Assembly: GCF_901709675.1 (NCBI RefSeq)
Contig: NC_051088.1
Coordinates: forward strand, 23,006,193-23,070,192
Length of the DNA stretch: 64,000 nucleotides
Direction: 5' to 3'
Origin: Syngnathus acus
Lineage: Eukaryota > Chordata > Actinopteri > Syngnathiformes > Syngnathidae
Made by a program: the position numbers and the translations under genes. Positions 41,465 through 53,410 of this stretch are shown here, one piece after another (position 1 is the first letter of the stretch; every line of letters starts with the position of its first letter). The notes below the pieces were generated by a model. It worked only from the letters and a program-made list of their open reading frames with translations. It was not told where the DNA came from and did no database searches.

Positions 41465-42777
41465 TTAAAAAATGGATCGTTTTATTGAGACTTAGGGCCC
41501 TAAAACTCCACGCACAAAGCAGTGTAAAATGTAGCTAGAAAATGTACATCGTTTTACCCTAATGCCTAACAATGAAACACTGAATCGTGGCGGGGTCTCT
41601 ACATTTGTATAAATGCAGACAAAAAAAAAGAAAGATGTTTCCAAATGAAAAGTTGCTCCACCTTCCAATCACGCAGGAAATCAGACTAGGCTTCAAACTT
41701 TCTAAATATGGAGATTTCTTTTTCTTTTTTTGGGGGGGGGGGGGGGGGGGCTATAGGTCCCACATTTTGAGTACAATTTAAATACTTATACTAACTTACT
41801 GAGCAGAGGTCAGTGTCATTGATGGTCCCCCATCTCCTTTTGCGTAATCCAAAAATAGCAACGCAACTCCCCCAAAAATTGAATGGAAAAGCAAAAGCCT
41901 TTTTCAACACATCTTGGTGTTTGGAGATTGAACCGGACGGACACACGCTTCTACAGGGGATGAGCTCGTGGAGTTCAAAATAAAAAAAAAAGCAGCACTT
42001 AGACATCATCTTCACAGAAGATGCTCAAGTGTTTCAAACTAGAGATGACAGGACTTGGCACGGTTGTCTTCACATTCAATCTCGTTGAGCCAAAGGCGAG
42101 CAAGCGAGCCGACTCGCCCTGGGCCACATCCCACAAAATGGATGGACTAATGAGCCGGAGCGTTCATCCAAAAACAAGACCAACAGATCAACAACCTGAA
42201 CTAGATGGGATGATTTCATAAAAAAGAAAACGCTAAATACAAAGGTGAACCCGCAGCGGAGGACTAAATGCATATTTGGATCGGATATGAGCTTTTGTTT
42301 CGCCACATTGAAATGTTTCGGCTTTCACGCGTTGAACATTTTTCAATGTTGATTGATTTTCAAGTGCAAGACCAAAGCAACCTGATTTGACCAACGGAAG
42401 CTGACAGAGTCTTGTGCGACGGACACCGTCCGAAGGTCCGGCTTGGTTTCTGGGCTCGGCGGGATTCTCAAAGATGCGGCCGAGACGCTGTCCACAATGG
42501 CGGCTGGCTGCCGGCTGGCTGGCGCTACTCCAGTCTTTAGTGTGATCAAGCGCCAGAGTATCATCCACTTATTGCCACTGCCGTGTTGAGAAGAGAATCG
42601 CTCGTTCTCCTCTGATCTCGACAACACAGGGAAGGAGATTAAAAAGGTATCAAAATCCGTGACGGAACTAACTTGATCTGGTTCTCTTAGCTAGCTAGCT
42701 AGGTGTGTCGTCTAAGCCGCCCGCGTTCAGCTTTCGCTTCAGCAGCGTGGCCAGCTGTCCGTTGGGTCCTTGCGGGG
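41465..42777 (-). other. znf740: znf740 3' UTR (inferred), with G tract
   Basis: After the znf740 stop the minus strand shows its next clear AATAAA at 41481-41486, implying a 3' UTR of about 1.3 kb. A run of about 20 G on the plus strand (41731-41750) lies inside it. Its length is inferred from the poly(A) signal only. Confidence 0.45.
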
Positions 42778-43977
42778 TCAGACGGTCAGGCGGCCGCCGG
42801 AAGGCTGTAAGGGGCTCCAGGACGCCGTGTGGCCGCCGGACGTGCCCTGCGAGTACGCCGACGAGCGCCCGTCGCAACACTGGCCGTCGTCTTTGGCCAT
42901 GCCGGCCACGCACAGGCGCCGGTGCCTCAGCAGCCGGTCTGTCCGGGAGAAGGTCTGCGGGCAAAGAGGTCGGTTGTCAGCATGCCACTTTTGCAACATT
43001 TAGCATATCAAACGAACCAATCAGAGGAAAGAAAGGGGAAAATGGCGTCCCGTCCCGCTGCGCCACTCACCTGATTGCAGCGATCGCACTGGTAGGGCTT
43101 CTCGCCGCTGTGCACCCTCTTGTGGCGGTCCAGGTGGTAGCGCTGGATGAAGCGCATCTCGCAGCTGTCGCAAGCGTACGGCTTTTCCCCTGCGGACACG
43201 CCATTCTCAGGGTCAGGGGGCGTGGCGCGGGCGGCGCTTCAAAACAGCCTTTGAGCATCAATTCCCCCTCACCCGTATGCGTCAGTATGTGCCGCTTGAG
43301 GTGGTAGCTGCTCCGGAAAGCTCCGTAGCAGTGGTCGCAGATGAAGTTCTTCTGGACTTTGAGAGCGCTGTCGTCATCCATGTCCAGCTGCTGCAATAAA
43401 GGCTAGCCAGCGGGATCAAATAAACACCTTTCGTCAACCGTTGGCGTCAGGCAAACGTGAAAAGACGCTCAAGCGTACCCGCGCTTCCTCCTTGACCCGG
43501 ACCGATTTTTTGTGCTTTTTCTTGACGTGGCCGCTCTGGCCGCCGTGTGTGTTCTTGCCGTCCAGTATTCTGGAAGTGTGGTAATCGCCATCCTTTTGGA
43601 TCAGCTTGGGGAGAAAAGATGTGGTCGAATTAGGCTTCTCGGCAACAGGACCGGTGCTGAGCGCCAGCTGGCCGGTCGGCGCCAAAGCTGCATGGCGCGC
43701 CATTAGGCTGCACCCCTCGTGCTGCTTTTGGAAGGGTTGCGCTCACCAGGGGTGGGCAGCTCCCAGTCGACAGATGGCCCACGTGGCTGTTGGCTTGCGC
43801 GTGGTGCCCTTGGTGTCCGTGGTGGCTGTGGCCGTGGTGCGGGTGGCTTTGGTGGCCCTCCGAAGCAGCCCGGTGCCCGTGACCCAGGGAGGACATCATC
43901 TTCTTTTGAGCCGCAATGTTGTTGGCTTGCATCAGGGCCATGCCGGACAGCACCTCCTCGTAGCCCGGCGAGCCAGC
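42778..43977 (-). CDS. znf740: Zinc finger protein 740, five coding exons, 5' end unresolved
   Basis: A nuclear C2H2 factor with poorly known targets. Exons: 43977-43747 (77 codons), 43604-43479, 43390-43273, 43189-43071 and 42954-42778; all junctions are GT-AG and in frame. Three adjacent fingers read [42 protein letters not shown] and [21 protein letters not shown], joined by HTGEKP/HSGEKP-type linkers. The third finger ends in Cys, as in human ZNF740. The region before the fingers is His-rich ([16 protein letters not shown]), followed by a basic KKKHKK segment. The C-terminus after the fingers runs about 35 residues more than human. The first exon listed is in frame upstream, so translation may start at MALMQ (43941) or in a further 5' exon that I could not fix. 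Confidence 0.88.
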
Positions 43978-44402
43978 CTGGGAACGCAAACGGCGACATC
44001 AGAGCCGGCGGCGGCGGCGGGACGGCGAAGCGGTGCCGAGCAACGCGAGTAAACACGAAAAGGGCAGGCCTCTGGCGCCACGTGATTTGGATTCTGCAGA
44101 TGGAGAGACTTCCACTGACCCATTTCGCATGCGCTCCAACAGAGTTGTTTGAATGGTGTGTCATCGCCTGCTTTTGAATTTTTGTGTGTGTGGGGGGGGG
44201 GGAGGTGAGGTGAGGCACAGCTGACCTCAGTCAGAAGAGACCACACGCACCCAAATCACGGAGGCCAAAGCCTGAAAGTAGAGGCATGACAAAATAAAGC
44301 TACGCGCTTCAGTCAGGAAGCAAGTTCATCAAGCATGGCAGGGATGAGATGGAGCTCTGGCGCTCAAATGTGCAACATCCCTTTGACTTGACATTCAACG
44401 TT

Positions 44403-44427
44403 TGTGTGTGTGTGTGTGTGTGTGTGG
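44403..44427. repeat. (TG)n microsatellite
   Basis: About 12 TG units. Confidence 0.95.
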
Positions 44428-45416
44428 GCACCAGAAAGCACGACAGCAAAGTAAAACAAACAACGAGCGGAATGTCAGAGGAGCTCCAACACAGATGCAC
44501 GCACATTGTGCTAAAACAATTGTGTGGGTCAAATCTGGACGTTTTTGACCATTTACCCATCTGTGTGATCATATTTAAGCTGTGCTTCCTGAGAACCTTT
44601 GTTTTACAGCATATTAAAAATAGGGGATGTGTTCTGACTACACCACATAGAAACCTGAGTAGGAAAACAAATTGATACGTGATTGATGACATTTTTAACG
44701 ACGTACTGCGAATTGTAAACAACCCAAACAAGGCAAATGACGTCACGGCAAGTTGAGCATCTTGTATAGCGCATAGGAAAATGGGAAGCTCGAGTTTAGC
44801 GGTCGCGTGATCGCTTATCCAGAAGAGGGCTCCCTCTCTCGCCCCCACTTTGTCCACATTAATATTGATTTTCAGAAAGGTTACAGTTAGTTCCCAGTCT
44901 TCTTCCAATAGTTCTGACACCTTATCCTTCTTAGATGCCTAGAATAGTTTCCGTTTTCGTCGTGAACTAGTCTGATTCCATATTGTGTAAAGCGAGCTTC
45001 GTTCCATTATCTACAAATGGTAAAGCATCTCCTCTAAGCTCAAGCCTTGTTAATAAGAGATCCCTTTAGCTAGGGGCTTTCACATGCAAGAAGAAATGAT
45101 CTAGTTGAAGCAAAGGTGACACATTTCTAACTGTACAAGTTTGCTAGTTAGCTACTTACCAGAGAACAGGTTGGCGAGCGGAAACGTATCAAAATAGTCG
45201 GCTGCGGGTCGTGGGGTTTTGATTTTAAAGACGGATACCCAAAGAGTGATGGCAAAAGAAATCGGAGGCCGCACTGAATGAAACCAAACAACGCGTGCTA
45301 GCTTGTTAGCTAGTTGTTCGTTTTGAGGTGGGGGGGGGAGTCTTGCAAGACGGTTACCCCCACCCTCCCCCACCCCAGACGACACAACAACAGCCAGGCA
45401 GGCACACACAAGGCAC

Positions 45417-45455
45417 AGCAGGCAGGCAGGCAGGCAGGGCGTGCGGGCGGGCGGG
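45417..45455. repeat. (CAGG)n and (GCGG)n tetranucleotides
   Basis: CAGG units pass into GCGGGCGG units. Confidence 0.9.
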
Positions 45456-45578
45456 CTCAGGGACCAGCACACAAAACTACCGCAGGCTGTGCTGGAACCT
45501 TCGCAAATCCGAAAACAGCCCACCAATCAAAAGATTCTGCACACGCGACTAAGGTGTGCTCCCGGTTGTTTTGCTTAC

Positions 45579-45780
45579 CTTTTAATTGTTTACAGTTTTG
45601 CGGATTATTAGTTGACGCACTTCCAATTTTTCTTTTCAGTTTACAAACACTGACAGGAAACGCTACCGGAAGTGTTCCCCGCCGGAGTGTTCTGATTGGT
45701 CACAGGCGTAGCCATGTGATTGCCGTTCAATGACCTTTACGTGCGGCCATGTTAGTAAGGGACTGATGACGTAAGAGGCA
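45579..45780 (-). promoter_or_regulatory. znf740: znf740 promoter region (inferred)
   Basis: An ETS site ACCGGAAGTG (45665-45674), a reverse CCAAT box CTGATTGGTC (45692-45701), a YY1-like GCGGCCATGTTAG (near 45743) and a CRE-like GATGACGTAAG (near 45765) cluster just upstream of a minus-strand splice donor at 45578. There is no TATA box. The set suits a constitutive promoter. Confidence 0.55.
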
Positions 45781-45930
45781 CGCTTCAGGAAAATACTGGC
45801 CTGAACGCGTCAGTGTGCTTTCCATTCTTAAGTCAAGGAACATGTTTTGCATTACGGAAAACGAAAATAAAAACAAAGTATCACCAAAAGTATACGGGTT
45901 GAGGCAGTGGGTTTTTACACCGTTGTTATG

Positions 45931-46106
45931 GTTTTAACCCTTCGATGCACAAGGAAAACGGGTCAAGGTTTCAAACTAGGGATTCAAACTCGGGTTAGGG
46001 TTTCAAACTAGGGTTTCATACTGGGGTTAGCGTTTCAAAATAGGGTTTAAAGCTAGGGTTAGGGTTTCAAACTAGGGTTAGGGTTTTAACCCTTAGATGC
46101 ACAAGG
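45931..46106. repeat. Telomere-like degenerate repeats between direct repeats
   Basis: About six variants of the unit GGGTTTCAAACTAGGGTTA lie between two copies of GTTTTAACCCTTMGATGCAC (45931-45950 and 46083-46102). Several units contain the TTAGGG hexamer. The array is diverged. Confidence 0.85.
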
Positions 46107-46932
46107 CCATCAATTCTTCTTTGATGACATTTTTCCATTCTTTTCATCTAGTTCTCTAGCTTTCCTCTCCGTCCTTCCATGTTTGTGCACTTCATCACCT
46201 CTTGTATTGTATTATATTATCATAAAATGGCAGTTGTATTTTGACGACATTTAGTGGCTGTTAATAAAATGACATCAACTGTCACACTGGAAGGAATTTC
46301 CTGTTATCAGTACCTTACTGGGTTTTTTTTTGTATAATGATTGTTATTATTCATCCATAGCGTGTGCATTATCAGATAAATCAGTCTGTTAACAAGAGCG
46401 GTAGTTAATACAACAGCAAAATAAAACTTTTGGTTGCTGTAAATTTCCCATGTGAGACCAGTGTCTTACTGTGTGTGTATTTTATTGCAAAGTACAATTA
46501 AATAGTCATCCCCCTCCAAAAAGAAATCACAGTTAGAAAATAATTGCAGGGGCTGTTTACTTGCTTCAGCTGTGGGAAATGAGAAATCAATACCTTCTTT
46601 CTTGGCTAGATATTTGCCTTGCGTGAAATAAAAATCATCGGGAACGCATTTCATCTACACGCAGTGACTCACTTGAAGAAATCCATTTTCAGCCTGCAGT
46701 GGGTAGGAAGAAAATTAACGTTTATTCTTGTTACTGTCCTGGAGACAAGACCGTTAATTGGACCACTTATTTTTCTTGTGCATTCTAAAAGCTCTGTTCC
46801 CTTACTTTTCACTTGTATTTACATTTTAGGCAGACCCTAACCCTATTACTTATGCTGTCACGGCATTTGAACAGGCTCGTGTTTCTATCGTTTCACAGGC
46901 CTCTGCACTTGGATGATGTAGAATTCCACCCA

Positions 46933-46935
<3 letters not shown>
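46107..46935. other. Intergenic DNA with a possible minus-strand terminal exon
   Basis: A minus-strand frame of 62 codons (46654-46466) starts at an ATG preceded by a TAG acceptor-like dinucleotide and ends at TAA just after an AATAAA (46482-46487 region). No family is recognised and no upstream exon could be joined. I treat it as unproven. The remainder shows nothing recognisable. Confidence 0.2.

Positions 46936-47001
<66 letters not shown>
46936..47001. repeat. (TG)n microsatellite
   Basis: About 33 TG units without interruption. Confidence 0.97.
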
Positions 47002-47006
<5 letters not shown>

Positions 47007-47096
47007 TTTATTCAAAGCAAAGCAAAATCGTGGCTTAACAGAGAAATCCTATTCATCCATTCACTTTCTACCAAAAGGTTAACTGAACTCAGGTCA

Positions 47097-47112
47097 GCCA
47101 CCAGAGGGAGCG
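47097..47112 (+). promoter_or_regulatory. CTCF-like motif
   Basis: GCCACCAGAGGGAGCG is a near-perfect CTCF core on the plus strand, between two TG-rich arrays. Confidence 0.4.
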
Positions 47113-47164
47113 ATTGTCTTTCAAAAGTGGAATTTGTCACGTCACGCAGTTTTTCAGTCTAACG

Positions 47165-47292
47165 CGTGTGTGTGCGTGGTGTGTGTGCGTGGTGTGTGTG
47201 CGTGCGTGTGTGCGTGGGTGTTTTTGTTGTGTGCGCATGTTTTTGTTGTATGTGCGTGTTCATGTGTGTGTGCGTGGCTGTGTGCGTGCTTG
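47165..47292. repeat. Complex TG/CGTG repeat
   Basis: Interspersed TGTG, GCGTG and TTTTTGTTG units. Cys/Val-rich frames across it are artefacts. Confidence 0.9.
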
Positions 47293-50200
47293 TTTCTATT
47301 CCGCAGCGGAACCTATCTTGAGTACAGCATCATCACCTACCTGCTGGTAACCAGTAAATTTCAATGCGATTCATGTTACCTGCTTGCCAACATCATCATT
47401 TGCGATGCAGTCGGTGTAGTTAGATGAATTGACTGGGAGAAGTAACTTGTTCAATGAGCCATTACTGCCAAAAGTGGGTGTAACATATTACCGCCATTGT
47501 TGGCAGAGAGGGATGGTGGCGTTAAAGATTGAGCAGCACAAACACGAGTTCTGTTTCGACACAAGTTTTGTGTCAGGTTGTAATACCCTCAAATGCTAAA
47601 AGGAGTTGAGAGGCTAGGCTGGTGCAGAAAGACAAGTGGAGGTCCACTTCACGCCACACACGGTGCACGCAACGGCGCCCGCAGACCGCCCATCGCCTCC
47701 CTCGGTTACGCTAATGAAACATGATGCTAAGAGCGGCCGACCTCACGCCATTAAAGATGGCCACACTCAGCAAAAAGCGACCCATCTGCGTGTACTGATC
47801 AAGTCGGGGCCCCGAGCTTGGTGCAGACATGATAACCGCACGCTAATTAAAAAGCCATTTGTGCAGCGGAAGGCCAATTAAAGGCCTCATTGCTGATAAG
47901 GCCCTCAGTTGCCACAGCGGCAAAGCCACCAGGGAAGTATTTACGAAATGATAATGGGGACTGTAATTAATATCCGGAGCAGATTAACAACATGCAAACC
48001 AATATCATTCACATTTCGGTGAGGACTGGTGCACAACGTGAGAGCGCAGAAGAAGCTGCGTGTTAGTTCATGCAACACAGAATCAGTGTGTGTGTGTGTG
48101 TGTGTACATAAATGCACAAAAACATAATACTAGTGTAGTATTCCTGTGTTGGATATGTGGCTTGAAGCGGCGTGGCCTAGTGAGGGCCAATTAGTCTTCA
48201 GGTGAGCGTGAGCTGTGGCCCACAGCAGCACTTTGCAAGTCATTGTGGATTCGTTGCACTGATGGTCCCATCTAAGAAGCAATTGACAGGCTTCACTTAG
48301 AATGGACAAGGTGGATTTTTTTGGAGGAGGCCTTTTTGTCCAGAATTATCTCTTTTGTGAGGCTGCAAACAACGCAGCGAATGGATTACGTAACTCGTTG
48401 TGAGCAAAGTGGCAGAGGCCTTTTTAATAATAAATGTGCGCATATCATACGAGTCACCGCAAAGTTTTTTGTCTCTCAACCAAACTCTGTCCGGCGTCAG
48501 ATTTGAATTTTGTGATTTCCTCGGCCTGTTGGTTGGATGTCTGTGCGTCATTATTCATAGTGGCCAAGATAATCAGTAAATCAATTCGACACAGCAGACA
48601 AAGTGGACAAATTTGAGAGGAGCAAAGATGGATGAGCCGCGGCGGCGCGGCTACATTCTAGAATATATGAGGACGACCAAGGCGAGCAAATCAGGAAGAA
48701 ACGTCTGCTGGATGGCGTTTAGATCAATACTAATAACCACAGGCAGAGAATGACTTCCTCTCATCCCTAATCATTCACGCAGAGGAGGCGCGCATCCAGA
48801 GGAGGGGGATAAAGTGCGAGCCCAGGAAAAACGAGCGGCAAGCGCAAATTTGTCTGTTGGATATCGTCTATTGCTTTCTCGCTCTCTTTCGTTGAGTCGA
48901 ACAGACGGAGCCGTTTGAGAGGGCTCTTTATCAGAAGCGTCTCCCCCCCTCCCTCCCTGCCAAAAAGCCAGCGTGCCGTGCGTACCGTTAGAGTGCTCCG
49001 ACATTTACGGGGAATGAGATTGCTCTAAAAGCATCGCTCAATAAAAGGTCTCGCAATGTGTTTGGCCTAATGCCCTGCAATTTTAGATTTCAGTAACAAA
49101 GTTAGAGAAGAGAGGAAAAGGGTTGAGCGGGTGGGCCGCCGCAGCATCTTCCACTTTGTTTCAAAGGAATTAGGCATCATGCTCAGTTAATTGCCATTTA
49201 GGGAAGAGTCCGATGTGCAGGAAACGGAACACCTCGCGCATTATAGCGCACAGCAGGACCTTGAAATAGGAGATTCCCACATTCGTTCGTTTGTTCGTTC
49301 GTTCGTCTGTTCGTTCGTTCGTTCGTTCACCCCCTTGGTAACTCAAAGCACGTCTCGACATCCTGTTGCGATTCATGATATCGTGATTCATTCATTGATG
49401 TGCGCGACTTGATTCAAGTCAGATAAAAACAATTGAAGACTCAGTTATTGTAAGTCACTCAGTGATCTGCAGGTAGATCATTTTGATCCCCAGGGGGAAA
49501 TAAGCGGAAATGAGCAATGAATGAAGATTTGCATGACATTGAAAGGGCTTATGAGAGTTCCACATTGATTTTCCATCATGAGTGAAATTGTTTCTGAGCA
49601 TTGCAACGACACAGATTTTGTTGCAACCTTCAATAAGATGTATGCGCTGATCAATAGCGTACTCTTAACAATCGATTTTTTCTTGGGCTGGCTTCAAACG
49701 ATACCGCAGCTTATTAAGAAACAACGATATACGACATATCGTTATCGACCCACCTTGATCAAATATTCAAGGCTCTTCGACTCTGACAGCAAACTAGAGA
49801 CGATGTGTTGGCCTCTTTCATTTCGGCTTCCATTCCATTCCGTTGTCTGTTAGCATGCTGGCGTCCACTTTTTTTGAGACATCGGTCGGTCACATGCTTT
49901 CATCCCCATGTTGTCCACTGAGCTCCTTTGAGGAAATCTTCCAGACGTTTGCCAAAGTCCTCATGCAACTGGCCTTGTCGTGCTCATGTTATCGTAGTCA
50001 GGCAGGCGCTAGTGGAAATTGCTGGAAGAAATGGACACAGCTGACTTTATCGAATTAGATCAAGCTAAACAGTACAGTGTAGTCCCACAGATCCAAAACT
50101 ATCAAGGGGAGAAAAGCAGAAGGAGAAAAAAAAGGATCTTCTCTACCAAATGATGCCAGCAAAGCGGGGATAATAAAAAACAAGTTAGTGCATTTGAAAT

Positions 50201-50495
50201 GTTCAAATTTAGCCCACGTGATGATTACAGTGCCAAATTGAAAGATTACAAATAGAAAAAAGTACGTTGACCGGGCCGGGGCAAGCTAGTGGCTGAGCCC
50301 TGCAATAGGCCAACGGCAGCGGCTGACGGATGAAAGCTGAGTGTGTGTTTACGTGTTCTCAGCAGCGGTTGTGGGAAATAGTGAGAGATGAGTCCCGTGT
50401 TTCTGATCGATCGCCACCGCTTGGCTCTTTTAACGAGGTCATTGATGAAAACTCGATCGTAAAGGTTGTGCTGACACAGCCAATTGAAGACAAGT
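47293..50495. other. Intergenic DNA, no gene recognised
   Basis: No coding exon is recognised. The part at 47690-48000 has even complexity, ATTAAA/TAATTA words and no simple repeats, so it is a candidate conserved block. A short (TG)n lies at 48089-48106 and a TTCG array at 49281-49328. Frames are short and without domains. Confidence 0.4.
49281..49328. repeat. (TTCG)n tetranucleotide repeat
   Basis: About 11 TTCG units with two variants. Confidence 0.93.
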
Positions 50496-50600
50496 TATTT
50501 ATTTATTTATTTATTTATTTATTTCTGTAATTAGTATTTTATTTTTATTTATTTTATTTATTCTATTTTATTTATTTAGTTATAAATAATTACTAATATT
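50496..50600. repeat. (TTTA)n-rich tract
   Basis: TTTA and TTTTA units run up to the left end of the LINE fragment. Confidence 0.85.
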
Positions 50601-50618
50601 TAGTTATTAGTTATATGC

Positions 50619-51592
50619 GCCCCCAGGTTCACCACCAATCACATCGTGAAGTTTGCAGACGACACAACGGTGGTGGGCCTCATCAGGGACAACAACGACC
50701 TGGACTACAGAGAGGAGGTGGAGCAGTTGGTGGGCTGGTGCAGAGAAAATAGCCTGATCCTGAATGTGGAGAAGACGAAGGAGATCATCGTCGACTTCAG
50801 GAAGAACCAGCCTCACCACGCTCCACTGATCATCAACAGCTCAGCTGTGGAGGTGGTCAGCAGCACTAAATTCCTGGGAGTCCACATCACAGACGACCTC
50901 ACCTGGACTGTGAACACCACAACACTGGTCAAGAGGGCACAGAAGCGCTTGTACTTCCTGCGGAGGATGAGGAGAGCCCACCTGCCCCCACCCATCATGA
51001 GGACGTTCTACCGAAGCACCATAGAGAGCATTCTGACAAGCTGTCTCTCGGTGTGGTGTGGAGGTTGCAGCGCCTCCGATTGGAAGAACCTGAGGAGAGT
51101 GGTGAGGACAGCAGAGAGGATCATCGGGGCTCCTCTTCCCTCCATTCAGGACTTGTCATCCCAGCGCTGCGTGTCCCGAGCCCGAAATATTATCAGTGAC
51201 CCATCACACCCCCACCATGGACTGTTCTCCCTGCTGCCCTCTGGGAAGAGGTTTCGCAGCATCCGCTGCAGGTCCACCAGGTTCTGCAATAGTTTTTTCC
51301 CTGCTGTCGTCAGACTGCTGAACATTCAAACGTAGCATTCCTCTGCACACTTGTAAATACTGTTTTTGTCTCCTGCACTGTTCACATACTTTATCACTGC
51401 TGCACTTTGTACTTTATAATTATCTTATCTCATATTTTTATATAGAATGTCACTTTTTTTAACCAGCCGAAATACCTCTACATTGCTGAAAGCCGTATGC
51501 AACGAAATTTCGTTTTGTACACACCTAGTGTTGACAAAATGACAATAAAGTTCTGTCTAAGTCTGTCTAAGTCTAAGTCTAAGTCATTATTA
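50619..51592 (+). mobile_element. 5'-truncated non-LTR retrotransposon (LINE; L2/Rex1/CR1 group)
   Basis: An uninterrupted frame to the stop at 51333-51335 carries the end of a reverse transcriptase. It begins just before the catalytic KFADDTTVVGL motif. It continues with the thumb-region phrases SLILNVEKTKEIIVDF, KFLGVHITDDLTW, FYRSTIESILT and LPSIQDL, typical of fish L2/Rex1-like elements. The endonuclease and most palm motifs are absent, so the copy is dead on arrival. A ~250-bp 3' UTR ends in a TCTAAG/AAGTCT hexamer tail at 51556-51592. The frame has no stops or frameshifts, suggesting a fairly young insertion. It landed in TTTA-rich DNA, so target duplications cannot be judged. The exact clade needs alignment. 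Confidence 0.85.
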
Positions 51593-53102
51593 TGATCATT
51601 ATTTTATTTATTTATTTTATTTTTAATGAACTGTACAGATGTCAAATTGCAGCAATTTAGGAACAAAGTAAGTCATTTAAGTCAGTCGGTGGGACCCAAG
51701 TGTCAAAAGTGGAACTCAAGCAACAGGGTCCAAAGCGGCAGGCGACTCCAATGGAGCAGGCGATTCCAATGGAGCCACGACAGTAACACATCTCCTGGCC
51801 CCTATACCTGTCAATTTGTGGAAGAACGTCCATATTTCGATGCAGATCGGCTTTCAAGTATATTCGGGAAGTCTTCTGTTCCACTTGAGAAGAGCCATGT
51901 GACACATTGGCTCCATCTGGATATCCCAATTCTCATCAAGCAGCAACACTAAAAAGTGCGTGTCCACCATGTTGCCATGGAAGCATTCCCCTCTCTTGCG
52001 GCCATACCACATGAGATGAAAGTCCTTTTCCCTTTTGTCTCAACCAAGCCCTTTGCGAGCGGAAGACAGGAAGAGACAAAGTCAATGCGTGCCATAAGGT
52101 TGATCTCATTAGCGAGGCTAATTATTGGACGCTTCCTCGTCTCGCTTTGGGCCGTCACAGGAAAGTTTTGCGTTTGTGAGAACTTCCTGCCAGCCCACGT
52201 ATTTATTCCTCAAACGGGAGATGGCTCTTGTTTGTCCTCGATTCGGCTAAAGCGGAAGGAAAGCCGAAAAAAACAACAACAAGTGACGAATAACGACAAG
52301 GAAGCTAACCGGGATTATTGCTTTCCTCTTGCTGTGAGTAATGAGCACACTTTGAACGGCGGCCTTACCAGTGTCCTGCTATTAATTAAAGCTTGATTGG
52401 AAGAATAAATTAATCTGGCTGTGGGTCGCCCAATCAATAACCCATACGAGGGCTCCATTAAGCACGGCGGCCCGAGCGTGATGAGCGCGCCGAGAGAACG
52501 AGGCGAGTCCAACGCTCCTCCGAGATTGCGAGTGATTTTCTCGCCTATTAATCATAACAAGCTCGTCAAGTGGTTTGTAAAGGTGCAAAGGCGCAAGTTA
52601 GCGAGCGCCCCGCTGCTCCGCCCAGAGGCAAAAGCCACAGCTAGCATCCGTTCTCATTTGCTTTCCGCCGCAACAAACCCGCCCGGACTTTCAAACTCAC
52701 CACTCCAGTTAGGCTTTTAAAGGTTGAACCGAAATGGCAGCGGGCTTGCGTTTTCACAAAAAAGCCTGTCGTCGATTTCTTTTAGTTGGACTCGGCTCCA
52801 ACTCCGAACATGGGCGACCGAGGCGCTAATGGGCCGAACGGCACGCGTCGCAACGGGACACGGGCAAACCTTAATCATCCAGCTGCAGCAAATAAATGAC
52901 TACAATCATCAACCCACAGCAAATTAATGCTCACAATCAATCAGCTCAAATTAAATCCGACCCGAAAATAGTGGTGCGGTCAAGTAGCAATCAGGCGTCC
53001 TGGCTCGCCTCCCACGTCAAGCCAACGTTGCCAAGAGACAAACACAAGCAGCGGTATTGACAAATTCTTGCTTTCGTTGCTTTCTTGCTTCTGCATAAGA
53101 CA
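51593..53102. other. Intergenic DNA, no gene recognised
   Basis: T/A-rich at the left, then mixed sequence with several ATTA and AATTAA words near 52380-52420 and 52880-52960. There is no coding exon or RNA gene that I can support. Confidence 0.4.
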
Positions 53103-53410
53103 CTTTAGAGCAGGGGTGTCAAACTCATTTTTCTCGCGGGCCGCATTGTAGTCAGTTTCCCTCGGAGGGCCATTTTGACATACAGTATAGGCTACATAAC
53201 AAAGTTTGGAAATCACAGACTAGTAAAAACTGTTCGAATAATTTAAAAAGATAAATGGTAATAAAAATTGATAGCAATATTTTTAAAACGTTTGTACTTT
53301 TAGTAATGACACAAAGTCAATGCAAAACTGGTCTTTGCGGGCCACATAAAATTATGTGGCGGGCCCTATCTGGGCCCCCGGGCCTTGAGTTTGACACCTA
53401 TGCTTTAGAG
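53103..53410. mobile_element. Non-autonomous hAT-type element, copy 1
   Basis: The element (53111-53402, 292 bp) begins CAGGGGTGTCAAACTC and ends GAGTTTGACACCTATG, near-perfect inverted ends. It is flanked by the 8-bp duplication CTTTAGAG at 53103-53110 and 53403-53410, which fits hAT target sites (nTnnnnAn). It has no transposase coding. The internal phrase GCGGGCCGCA near both ends is typical of this widespread vertebrate family. Confidence 0.85.

Larger units (their letters stand above)
43978..45578 (-). other. znf740: znf740 upstream intron and non-coding exon candidates
   Basis: Strong minus-strand donors occur at 45160/45159 (TCTCTG then GTAAGT) and 45579/45578 (AAAAG then GTAAGC), suggesting one or two leader exons. 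A weaker one lies at 44226 (CTGAG then GTCAGC). A (TG)n array at 44403-44427 and CAGG/GCGG repeats at 45417-45455 are present. I could not choose one exon path with an in-frame ATG. Confidence 0.4.

Noticed and set aside
45152-45526. A 124-codon protein upstream of znf740
   Set aside because: The Cys/Pro-rich frame crosses CAGG repeats, and its splice donor would join znf740 out of frame. It is probably leader or intron.
49281-49330. CRISPR-like or regulatory repeat array
   Set aside because: It is a simple TTCG tetranucleotide without spacers, and the genome is eukaryotic.
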